Part shown: in pieces, positions 1-5,144 of the stretch
Layout of the letters: each line of letters opens with the position of its first letter
Position numbering within the stretch: the first letter of the stretch is position 1
Source: Anaerolineae bacterium
Lineage (GTDB): Bacteria; Chloroflexota; Anaerolineae; Promineifilales; Promineifilaceae
Length of the DNA: 5,144 nt
Direction: 5' to 3'
Assembly: GCA_014879345.1 (NCBI GenBank)
Contig: JACSSI010000423.1
Location: 1-5,144 of the forward strand
The notes under the pieces: generated by a model
What the model saw: the letters and a program-made list of their open reading frames with translations, nothing else
Told to the model about the DNA's origin: nothing
The model's database searches: none
Made by a program: the position numbers and the translations under genes

Positions 1-2115
1 ATCTGCCTCAATATCATATGGCTCCCCGGTAATATCACAAGTCACCTTAATCGCTTTATGCAGCGCCGCCCCAGCCACATCAAACTCAACCCGGTCAACA
101 ACCTCTGTGAAGTTAAACGGCTTTTGCAGCAAAGACACGGATTGATTATCAGTCACCGTAAACAAAAGCTGTTCAATCATGACCAGCATCCGATCAACTG
201 CCACCCCAATCTGTTTCAGGTAGCGTTCGCCACGGTTGTCCAACTCTGCCGTGCGTTCCAAGAGCGATTTCCAACCCATAATCGCCGTGAGCGGATTTTT
301 AAGGTCATGCGATAACATGTGAAGAAAGTCTTCACGGTCTGCTTCAAGCTGCTTCACGTAAGTAATATTTTGCATCACCACAATAGTGCCGACATCTTGC
401 AAATGCTCTGCGGTTGTTAAATAAGTCTCATCGCCAATCGCTGTTTCTTTCGTTTGCCCAACCCCACTGCTAATCGCCTCAAAAAGCTGCGCCATGTTAC
501 TGGCTAACAGTGCATTGGCAGCATCATTGGCAACCAAAATATCACCAGATTCATCAATGATGAGCAGCGGCTGAGACAAGGTGTGGGCGGTTGCCTGAAT
601 GGCTGCCCGCTGACGCTCTGATTCTTTGAAAAGACGGGCATTCTCAACGGCCGTTGCCACCGGATTCGCAAGCGTTTGCAAACGCTCCACATCATGGTCA
701 GTAAACGGGCCATCCTCTTTATTAAACAAAGCAAGCACACCCACCACATGTTCCTGCACATTCAGCGGCACACAAGCAATAGAAGATGGTGAATTCCCGT
801 TCAAATTATCCACAAATGGATTGTACGCCTCATGTTCATAAGGAGTATTCGTCATGATAGCTTCGCCAGTCTGTGCCACACTGCCAATGATGCCTTCACT
901 CAAACCAAACGGCCGTGTCGCACGAGTTGACCTTTCTTTAGACCGTTTGTATTTTCGCAGCTTCCCGCCTTGCTCATCTAACAAACATAAACTAACCGAT
1001 TCTACCGGCCAATGATTGTTAAGCTGCTCAATCAATACATCATACACTCTGTCCAAATCTAATGAACTAGAAACCGCCCGAGAGAGTTCATTTAGGGCTG
1101 ACAATTCGTTAAAACGTCGCGCCAGAGCGGCATCAGTTGCCTGGTAAGCGCGGGCATTTTGCACGGCAATCGCAGCGAAATCAGCAATTGCTGTCAGCAA
1201 CCGCTCATCCCGTTCATCAAATCGCTTGCCTGGCTCCCGATGTGTAGCAGACAACACACCAAACGTCACACCACCGAGCGTCAGCGGCACATAAGCCAGG
1301 GCTTCCACCAGGTAGTTGGTTTTTACCTTTATTTGTTCTTCGCCGGGCTGCCGCCACACCCGCAGTGGTTGTCCTGTTTTGACAACCTTTCCCGCCAGCG
1401 TATCCTCGTTAATCGGCAGACGCATTCGCTTAATGGCCGCATCTTGAATGCCACGTTCAGCTTCCAGGAAAAGATCGCCCGTTTGCTCATCTACCAGCCA
1501 AATACTGGATTCCCCGGCAGATGTTAATGTCATGGCTGTTTCAACCATCTGGTTCAAAACTTGATCCAGATCAAGTTGAGAAGTAATTGACTTGGCAATC
1601 TCAGTAAGGGCATCGGCCAGATCAATTTTCTTTTCAAGCACACCAGTTTGGAAGTGAGGCCGTTCAACAATACGCAGAATCAGGCGCAATTTGCCTAAGG
1701 TGAGCGTATCACCATCGACCAGCGGATAAGGCGTTCTCACACCAATAGAACGGCCGTTTCGCATCGTGCCATTCGTGCTGCCCATATCCGTAGCATACAG
1801 GTGGCTGGCTGTCGGTCTCAGCATAAGGTGTTGACGGGAAACCCCCAGCAGACTCGCCTCAAACTGCTGCAAATCAATCGCATTATCGTCCTCAGAATCC
1901 CGTCCAAGAACAACCTCGCCATTAATATCCAACCCCATTCGATTGAGAGGAGATTGAGCTAATTCAAGCTGAACACGCCAAACAGGCTTGTTATTTGCAG
2001 CTTCCCCCTTTAATGGCACTTGTTGATACTTTATTTCAGGAACGACAACTTCTGGCTCTGGCAAAGTATCACCCTTCAACTCTTCAGTTTTGCGATTTGT
2101 AATCTCTGTTGACAT
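1..2115 (-). CDS. FHA-GAF-GAF-PAS sensor histidine kinase, C-terminus cut by the window edge
   Basis: Cytoplasmic sensor histidine kinase. 705 codons are open from the ATG to the left edge, with no stop. An in-frame TAA at 2122-2124, two codons upstream, leaves no other start. Domains read from the translation: FHA at about 45-148 with the expected motifs (GR 71-72, SRQH 93-96, GSTNGT 112-117, phosphothreonine-binding type); GAF 1 at about 166-325; GAF 2 at about 333-498, each preceded by a helical linker with an SLDLD-like turn; a short degenerate PAS-like segment at about 505-588; then a HisKA helix with the H-box SHDLKNPL, where H603 is the predicted phospho-accepting histidine. No transmembrane segment or signal peptide is seen, so the signal is probably intracellular; the GAF ligands are unknown. 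The ATP-binding domain (N, G1 and G2 boxes) would lie beyond the edge. The FHA domain suggests recruitment by a Thr-phosphorylated partner (inference). No Shine-Dalgarno precedes the start. Confidence 0.93.
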   Translation of the reverse strand, partial: MSTEITNRKTEELKGDTLPEPEVVVPEIKYQQVPLKGEAANNKPVWRVQLELAQSPLNRMGLDINGEVVLGRDSEDDNAIDLQQFEASLLGVSRQHLMLRPTASHLYATDMGSTNGTMRNGRSIGVRTPYPLVDGDTLTLGKLRLILRIVERPHFQTGVLEKKIDLADALTEIAKSITSQLDLDQVLNQMVETAMTLTSAGESSIWLVDEQTGDLFLEAERGIQDAAIKRMRLPINEDTLAGKVVKTGQPLRVWRQPGEEQIKVKTNYLVEALAYVPLTLGGVTFGVLSATHREPGKRFDERDERLLTAIADFAAIAVQNARAYQATDAALARRFNELSALNELSRAVSSSLDLDRVYDVLIEQLNNHWPVESVSLCLLDEQGGKLRKYKRSKERSTRATRPFGLSEGIIGSVAQTGEAIMTNTPYEHEAYNPFVDNLNGNSPSSIACVPLNVQEHVVGVLALFNKEDGPFTDHDVERLQTLANPVATAVENARLFKESERQRAAIQATAHTLSQPLLIIDESGDILVANDAANALLASNMAQLFEAISSGVGQTKETAIGDETYLTTAEHLQDVGTIVVMQNITYVKQLEADREDFLHMLSHDLKNPLTAIMGWKSLLERTAELDNRGERYLKQIGVAVDRMLVMIEQLLFTVTDNQSVSLLQKPFNFTEVVDRVEFDVAGAALHKAIKVTCDITGEPYDIEAD

Positions 2116-2123
2116 AGAATTTT

Positions 2124-2129
2124 ATTTTA
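2124..2129 (-). promoter_or_regulatory. Possible -10 element for a leaderless kinase transcript
   Basis: TAAAAT on the minus strand matches TATAAT at 5 of 6 positions and ends 8 nt before the kinase ATG. With normal spacing, transcription would begin at or within a base or two of the ATG. This fits the absence of any purine-rich ribosome binding site in the upstream 20 nt. No good -35 hexamer is visible and the region is AT-rich, so a chance match is quite possible. The alternative is co-transcription with the dehydrogenase gene 60 bp upstream. Confidence 0.25.
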
Positions 2130-2175
2130 CACCAGAAGCTGGAGAAAATATGCGTAAGAAACCGTGAAATTTGTC

Positions 2176-3216
2176 CTATTTTGAGCTATCTGGTTGAATA
2201 ACTGCTCTTACGCCCTTCCCAAACTGGTCTAGTCTATCTAAAACATGATTAATAGAATCTGCTTCTAATGCCACCAATTCCGTAACAACATGACGCAAAT
2301 CTAATTTACCCCGTCGTACCAAATCGATGAGCAATGGCATTTCTTCAGCCAAATGGTCTGATACGCCAATAATTTCTGCTTCTTTATTGAGGAGTTCGGT
2401 GTATGGTGTGATGGAAAATGTTTGTGCAGAAAGGCCAACAATACCGGCGCGACCCAGAATAGAGAGTGATTGTACGGCTTGCAACATTGTAGCAGGTAAA
2501 CCTATCAATTCCAAAGCAACATTTACACCACGGCCGTTTGTCAAATCTGCAATGGCGTCCACCGGATTCTGTCCGGCGGCGTTGATCGGCACAGCCCCAA
2601 AAGTTTCAGCCAAAGCCAGCTTATCTTCCTTGATGTCAACTGCGTACACTGTGGCCGCGCCTAAGGCATAAGCAAGTTGGATAGCCGCCATACCTAATCC
2701 CCCTGCCCCAAACACAGCCACCGTTTCTCCCGGTTTCATACGTGTTTTCATCAAAGCATGCAGCGATGTCGAAGAGGAACACATCATCACCGCGCCGTGG
2801 GCAAACGGGATCTCGTCTGGCAATACAAATGCGCTGCGGGCTGGCACCACGATATAGTCTGCATAACCGCCATCCCGGTATTTGCCTATCATCTGGCCGC
2901 TGGTGCAAAATTGCTCAGTTGCCTGATTGCAGTATTCACAGTCGCCGCAGGTGGTCATATAGTGGATACACACGCTATCGCCAGGTTTTAGCCGGGAAAC
3001 GGCCGTTCCCACTTCAGCTACCACCCCCGCCACCTCATGCCCCAACGTCATCGGCAGCGGCTCCACCCGCGACAGGCCAGAGCGGTAATGAGCATCTGAA
3101 TGACAAATACCCGCCGCCTTCACCTGAACCAACACATCTCCCGCGCCAACAACAGGCATTGGCACTTCTCGTAATTCCAACGGTTTTCCCGGTTCAACCA
3201 ATTGCACAGCTTTCAT
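2176..3216 (-). CDS. Zinc-dependent alcohol dehydrogenase (MDR superfamily)
   Basis: Cytosolic oxidoreductase of the medium-chain dehydrogenase/reductase superfamily, expected to interconvert an alcohol and its aldehyde or ketone; the substrate cannot be read from the sequence. 346 residues is a normal full length. The N-terminal GroES-like domain carries the catalytic zinc ligands C38, H60 (in GHE, with E61) and probably C146, with S40 at the proton-relay position. The structural zinc lobe has C90, C93, C96 and C104. The Rossmann fold has GAGGLG at 170-175, and D194 at the end of the second beta strand favours NAD over NADP. All catalytic residues are present, so the enzyme should be active. 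The ATG is chosen because GGAAGAG lies 8 nt upstream and the MKAV start is typical of the family. The gene lies just downstream of the amidase terminator and 60 bp upstream of the kinase. Formaldehyde, threonine or sorbitol dehydrogenase activity is not excluded. Confidence 0.95.
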   Translation of the reverse strand: MKAVQLVEPGKPLELREVPMPVVGAGDVLVQVKAAGICHSDAHYRSGLSRVEPLPMTLGHEVAGVVAEVGTAVSRLKPGDSVCIHYMTTCGDCEYCNQATEQFCTSGQMIGKYRDGGYADYIVVPARSAFVLPDEIPFAHGAVMMCSSSTSLHALMKTRMKPGETVAVFGAGGLGMAAIQLAYALGAATVYAVDIKEDKLALAETFGAVPINAAGQNPVDAIADLTNGRGVNVALELIGLPATMLQAVQSLSILGRAGIVGLSAQTFSITPYTELLNKEAEIIGVSDHLAEEMPLLIDLVRRGKLDLRHVVTELVALEADSINHVLDRLDQFGKGVRAVIQPDSSK

Positions 3217-3225
3217 AAACCAATC

Positions 3226-3233
3226 TCTTCCTT
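3226..3233 (-). promoter_or_regulatory. Ribosome binding site of the alcohol dehydrogenase
   Basis: The minus strand reads AAGGAAGA here, followed by a short spacer of about 9 nt to the ATG at 3216. It is a good purine-rich Shine-Dalgarno sequence and fixes the chosen start. Confidence 0.7.
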
Positions 3234-3248
3234 CATTTTATTAGCATT

Positions 3249-3284
3249 AAAAAAAACTCCCCAACAATTTCTCTTGTGGGGAGT
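3249..3284 (-). terminator. Rho-independent terminator of the amidase transcript
   Basis: The minus strand forms an 8-bp perfect stem, ACTCCCCA (3277-3284) with TGGGGAGT (3256-3263). It is extended by CAA/TTG (3274-3276 with 3265-3267) across one bulged base, with a 6-nt loop at 3268-3273. A run of eight T follows on the minus strand (A run at 3249-3256). There is no T run on the plus strand, so it acts leftward only, ending transcription about 40 bp after the amidase stop codon. It lies between the amidase and the dehydrogenase, whose ATG is only 32 bp further on. Confidence 0.88.
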
Positions 3285-3323
3285 ATGCTATAACTTTCAA
3301 TTTGGGCAAGAGGCGTCTGGCTC

Positions 3324-4643
3324 CTATAAGACTGGTTCAATTTGGGCAGCCGCCGCAATCATCGCCTCATCACCATACCAATAGCCAGTGAGTTGCAAGC
3401 CCATCGGCAAGCCATTCAGGTTAAAGCCTGCGGGCAAACTCATGGTAGGTAATCCCGCATGTGTCCAGGGCAAATTCATCACCGGATCACCGGTACTGGC
3501 TAATCCGGCTGTGGCCGCACCAACGGCTGGCGGCGAAATCCATAAATCAAGCTCCGCTTCTTCCATCACGTAGCTCAATTCTCGACGCAGTTTTTTTCGA
3601 CCCGCCAACGCATTTTCCAAGGTGGTGGCATCAATCGTTTGGCCTCGTTCGATTAAAGCTCTGGTCTTGTCATGATACAAATCTGGATATTGTGAGAACC
3701 AGGCCGCATGTACCTGAGCCGCTTCTGCCGCCACGATAATTTGATGATGTTCATAAATCTCATCAAAATCAGCCATGACTGGAATTGATTTCACAGTAAA
3801 CCCAGCCAGGCGCAAAATTTCACAAACAGCACTGAAATGTGCCTGTCCTTCGGCGTCGGCTCGCTGCAAATAGGGGCCTTCTGGCACGCCCAACACGGGT
3901 AAGGTCAATGGCTCTGGCACAGACTGCCAGCCATCGCACAACAAGCCTGCCACAATGTCGGCTCCCGCTACTTTTGAGGTAAAGAAGCCAATGGTATCCA
4001 CAGATGGTGCCAGCGGAATGACGCCAGCTTTGGCAATGCGATCATAACTTGGTTTGAAACCAACGATACCGCAAAATGCAGCCGGGCGGTTGATGGAGCC
4101 TATGGTTTGCGTGCCTAAAGCTAATAAGCACAACCCAGCCCCGACTCCCGCCGCAGAACCGCTGCTAGACCCACCTGGGGTGTGGGATAGATTGTATGGA
4201 TTCCGTGTCGGGCCAGGGGCAAAGTAAGCAAATTCGGTGGTGACTGTTTTGCCTAATATCAAAGCACCAGCCTGGCGCAGCCGAGTTACCGCTGCTGATT
4301 CCTTGTCTTGCAACAGGTCAGATGGTAAATGGCTGCCAGCCTGCGTTAGGAAACCATCTGTGTGGAAGATGTCTTTAACGCCGACGGGTAAGCCAAAGAG
4401 CAACGGCCGTTTTCCGGGATCAGGGTATCGTTCTAACAAATCTTCTGCTTCTCGGCGCAGGCGGTCAAAACGGCCGTTTTCCGGCACAAACGCCTCAATC
4501 TCCGGCTCGCGTTCTTCAAAATGTGTTTCTAGCTCATCCAGATAATCCAGGAGCGGCCATTCACCGCTGCGTAAAGCAGCTAAAACCACATCCATAGCAA
4601 AAGGGGAATGAAACGCAAGCGTAGGGGCTGTATTCGATAACAT
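3324..4643 (-). CDS. Amidase signature family hydrolase
   Basis: Amide hydrolase of the amidase signature family, with a Ser-cisSer-Lys triad; the natural substrate is not evident. The 439-residue length fits the family. The catalytic lysine is K90 (in PVGVKDIF), the cis-serine S159 (in TPGGSSSGS) and the nucleophile S183 (in GTQTIGSINRPA). The 24-residue serine spacing is the same as in characterised members. The usual TDTGGSIR loop is changed to TQTIGSINR, as in the malonamidase-like branch (TQT-GS-RPA), so a free-standing amidase is more likely than GatA. No gatB or gatC is adjacent and no signal peptide is seen. The start is supported by GAGGA seven bases before the ATG and a strong promoter at 4702-4731. 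The gene ends before a clear terminator, so it is probably a single-gene transcription unit. Two 16-nt identical stretches lie near its N-terminal coding part. Confidence 0.94.
   Translation of the reverse strand: MLSNTAPTLAFHSPFAMDVVLAALRSGEWPLLDYLDELETHFEEREPEIEAFVPENGRFDRLRREAEDLLERYPDPGKRPLLFGLPVGVKDIFHTDGFLTQAGSHLPSDLLQDKESAAVTRLRQAGALILGKTVTTEFAYFAPGPTRNPYNLSHTPGGSSSGSAAGVGAGLCLLALGTQTIGSINRPAAFCGIVGFKPSYDRIAKAGVIPLAPSVDTIGFFTSKVAGADIVAGLLCDGWQSVPEPLTLPVLGVPEGPYLQRADAEGQAHFSAVCEILRLAGFTVKSIPVMADFDEIYEHHQIIVAAEAAQVHAAWFSQYPDLYHDKTRALIERGQTIDATTLENALAGRKKLRRELSYVMEEAELDLWISPPAVGAATAGLASTGDPVMNLPWTHAGLPTMSLPAGFNLNGLPMGLQLTGYWYGDEAMIAAAAQIEPVL
4402..4484. repeat. Two identical 16-nt direct repeats around ACGGCCGT
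   Basis: AACGGCCGTTTTCCGG occurs at 4402-4417 and again at 4469-4484 in the amidase gene. The offset of 67 bp is not a multiple of three, so the copies encode different peptides (GKRP and PENGR). They are not a duplication of a protein segment. Confidence 0.9.
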
Positions 4644-4649
4644 ACGTTT

Positions 4650-4654
4650 TCCTC
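4650..4654 (-). promoter_or_regulatory. Ribosome binding site of the amidase
   Basis: GAGGA on the minus strand with a 6-nt spacer (AAACGT) to the ATG at 4643. This is a good Shine-Dalgarno match and supports the chosen start. Confidence 0.75.
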
Positions 4655-4701
4655 GTTTAAGGCGGGGAAGCTTTTCGACACATTAATCCGCCAACACACT
4701 C

Positions 4702-4731
4702 ATTATCCCTGATCCAGAAAAAATCTGTCAA
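4702..4731 (-). promoter_or_regulatory. Sigma70-type promoter of the amidase gene
   Basis: On the minus strand a perfect -35 hexamer TTGACA (4726-4731) is followed, after an 18-nt spacer, by GATAAT (4702-4707), 5 of 6 to the -10 consensus. Transcription should start near 4695, giving a leader of about 52 nt that carries the ribosome binding site. The leader could fold GGCGG (4688-4692) with CCGCC (4661-4665) just upstream of that site. Confidence 0.72.
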
Positions 4732-4752
4732 TAACCCATCAGCACTAGGACT

Positions 4753-4790
4753 CGTGACAATTGACGATTTTGGATTGACGATTGACGATT
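4753..4790. repeat. Degenerate heptamer tandem repeat, unit ATTGACG
   Basis: Perfect ATTGACG units lie at 4760-4766, 4774-4780 and 4781-4787, followed by a partial ATT. A degenerate unit, ATTTTGG, fills 4767-4773 in the same 7-nt register, and a weak one, CGTGACA, precedes at 4753-4759. It resembles the short tandem heptanucleotide repeats of cyanobacterial and some Chloroflexota intergenic regions. It is upstream of the amidase promoter, and no regulatory role can be shown. Confidence 0.75.
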
Positions 4791-4799
4791 AAGGTGGGT

Positions 4800-4837
4800 T
4801 GAGCTTGTTGAAGCCCATTTCACCTACAACAAGCTCA
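4800..4837. repeat. REP-like inverted repeat
   Basis: An 11-bp perfect inverted repeat, TGAGCTTGTTG (4800-4810) and CAACAAGCTCA (4827-4837), surrounds a 16-nt loop. No T run follows on either strand, so it is not a classical intrinsic terminator. It stands 21 bp after the stop codon of the right-hand gene, where REP elements commonly occur. The core resembles the CTTCGACAAGCTCA words of many dispersed palindromes, with A in place of G. An overlapping TCACCT/AGGTGA pair (4820-4825 and 4852-4857) offers a competing fold. Confidence 0.7.
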
Positions 4838-4858
4838 GGTTACACTTCTACAGGTGAT

Positions 4859-5143
4859 TTACGATTCTGGTGTCGGTGTGGTCAGCAGTGGCAGACCATC
4901 GGCGGGAACGGTGCCATCGAGCATGATGGTGGGGAAAGGAGTGGGCAGCGGGATAGGCGTCGAGGTGGGGTTGTAGCTGAACTCAGTGGCAATCACTTCA
5001 AAGCTGGTTTGCCCTGGCAAAATTTCAACATCCCGTTTATAAGAGACATCCGCAAACGTAATGATCAGTTCATATTCCCCGGCTGGCACATCACCAATGA
5101 CAAAGTTCTCTTGCCAAATGCTGTCAGGGCGCACGGTGGTGGC
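4859..5143 (-). CDS. C-terminal part of a protein with a beta-sandwich-like domain and Thr/Pro-rich tail
   Basis: Only the last 95 codons or so are in the window. The frame is open to the right edge, so the GTG at 5134 is probably internal rather than the start. The stop is TAA at 4859-4861. The visible part begins with alternating hydrophobic strands around VPAGEYELIITF and VEILPGQTSFEVI, the pattern of a carboxypeptidase-regulatory-like or PEGA-like beta sandwich. It ends in a tail of about 40 residues rich in Thr and Pro (TPIPLPTPFPT, TTPTPES), which looks disordered. Such tails are common in exported or surface proteins of Chloroflexota, so an extracytoplasmic location is likely but not shown: the N-terminus with any signal peptide or anchor is missing. 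The family and function of the whole protein are unknown to me. Confidence 0.75.
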   Translation of the reverse strand, partial: ATTVRPDSIWQENFVIGDVPAGEYELIITFADVSYKRDVEILPGQTSFEVIATEFSYNPTSTPIPLPTPFPTIMLDGTVPADGLPLLTTPTPES

Positions 5144-5144
5144 G

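Larger units (their letters stand above)
646..4478. repeat. Seven dispersed ACGGCCGT palindromes
   Basis: Copies start at 647, 909, 1750, 2530, 2999, 4403 and 4470. Every CGGCCG hexamer I found in the window is flanked to give ACGGCCGT, and five copies are the 10-mer AACGGCCGTT (646, 1749, 2998, 4402, 4469). The last is the core of a 14-nt palindrome, AAAACGGCCGTTTT (4467-4480). All lie inside coding regions, three in the kinase, two in the dehydrogenase and two in the amidase. They are read in three registers: ACG GCC GTT (647, 2999), CGG CCG (909, 4403) and AAC GGC CGT (1750, 2530, 4470). Confidence 0.9.
4644..4858. other. Intergenic region with promoter and repeats
   Basis: 215 bp between the right-hand gene and the amidase. 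From right to left it holds the inverted repeat, the heptamer repeat, the amidase promoter and its leader. I see no convincing small ORF, tRNA or riboswitch here. Stop codons and repeats interrupt all frames. Confidence 0.7.

Noticed and set aside
58..1527. Several plus- and minus-strand ORFs of 70-122 codons within the kinase region
   Set aside because: They overlap a continuous 705-codon frame with clear FHA, GAF and HisKA motifs. Their own translations are low-information, rich in Arg, Ser, Cys and Pro, with no recognisable motif.
2132..2142. Small hairpin CCAG-AAG-CTGG between dehydrogenase and kinase as a terminator
   Set aside because: A 4-bp stem with no following T run is too weak. 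It can arise by chance.
2327..3218. Plus- and minus-strand ORFs overlapping the dehydrogenase, the longest of 158 codons
   Set aside because: They are antisense or frame shadows of a complete MDR dehydrogenase with all zinc ligands. None has a convincing ribosome binding site or family motif.
3285..3312. Promoter for the dehydrogenase, TTGCCC-16-CATACT on the minus strand
   Set aside because: Each hexamer matches the consensus at only 4 of 6 positions, and the resulting transcript would begin inside the terminator hairpin. It is too weak to list as a feature.
3388..4545. Plus-strand ORFs opposite the amidase
   Set aside because: They lie antisense to an intact catalytic frame and have biased composition typical of shadow frames.
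3324..4643. GatA subunit of the tRNA-dependent amidotransferase
   Set aside because: No gatB or gatC is nearby, the nucleophile loop is of the TQT type, and the C-terminal part lacks the GatA pattern. A free-standing amidase fits better.
4753..4837. CRISPR array or insertion-sequence end
   Set aside because: The heptamers are too short and lack spacers. The inverted repeat has no transposase or flanking target duplication.

Overview
The window looks like a chromosomal fragment of an environmental bacterium of moderate GC content, most likely Chloroflexota (Anaerolineae-like). This assignment is inference. It rests on the FHA-GAF-GAF-PAS-histidine kinase architecture, a surface-type protein with a Thr/Pro-rich tail, intergenic heptamer repeats, and no enterobacterial or Bacillus-like features. 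No marker gene is present to settle it.

All four genes lie on the minus strand, so they are read from right to left. At the right edge is the C-terminal end of a protein with a small beta-sandwich-like domain and a Thr/Pro-rich tail (4859-5143). Next is a 215-bp intergenic region holding a REP-like inverted repeat, a degenerate heptamer repeat and a strong sigma70-type promoter. That promoter drives an amidase-signature-family hydrolase (3324-4643), which ends in a clear intrinsic terminator (3249-3284). Only 32 bp beyond the terminator begins a zinc- and probably NAD-dependent alcohol dehydrogenase of the MDR superfamily (2176-3216). Sixty bp after it begins a large hybrid sensor kinase, FHA-GAF-GAF-PAS-HisKA (1-2115), which runs off the left edge before its ATPase domain.

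The genes do not form an evident pathway. The amidase and the dehydrogenase are generic catabolic enzymes without substrate clues. The kinase is a signalling protein whose FHA domain suggests a link to Ser/Thr phosphorylation. The terminator separates the amidase unit from the dehydrogenase, unless read-through occurs.

The most striking unexplained signal is at DNA level. The palindrome ACGGCCGT occurs seven times in 5.1 kb, always inside genes and in all three codon registers, so protein sequence does not explain it. It resembles the HIP1 phenomenon of cyanobacteria. I see no convincing new multi-gene system (defence, CRISPR, mobile element) in this window.
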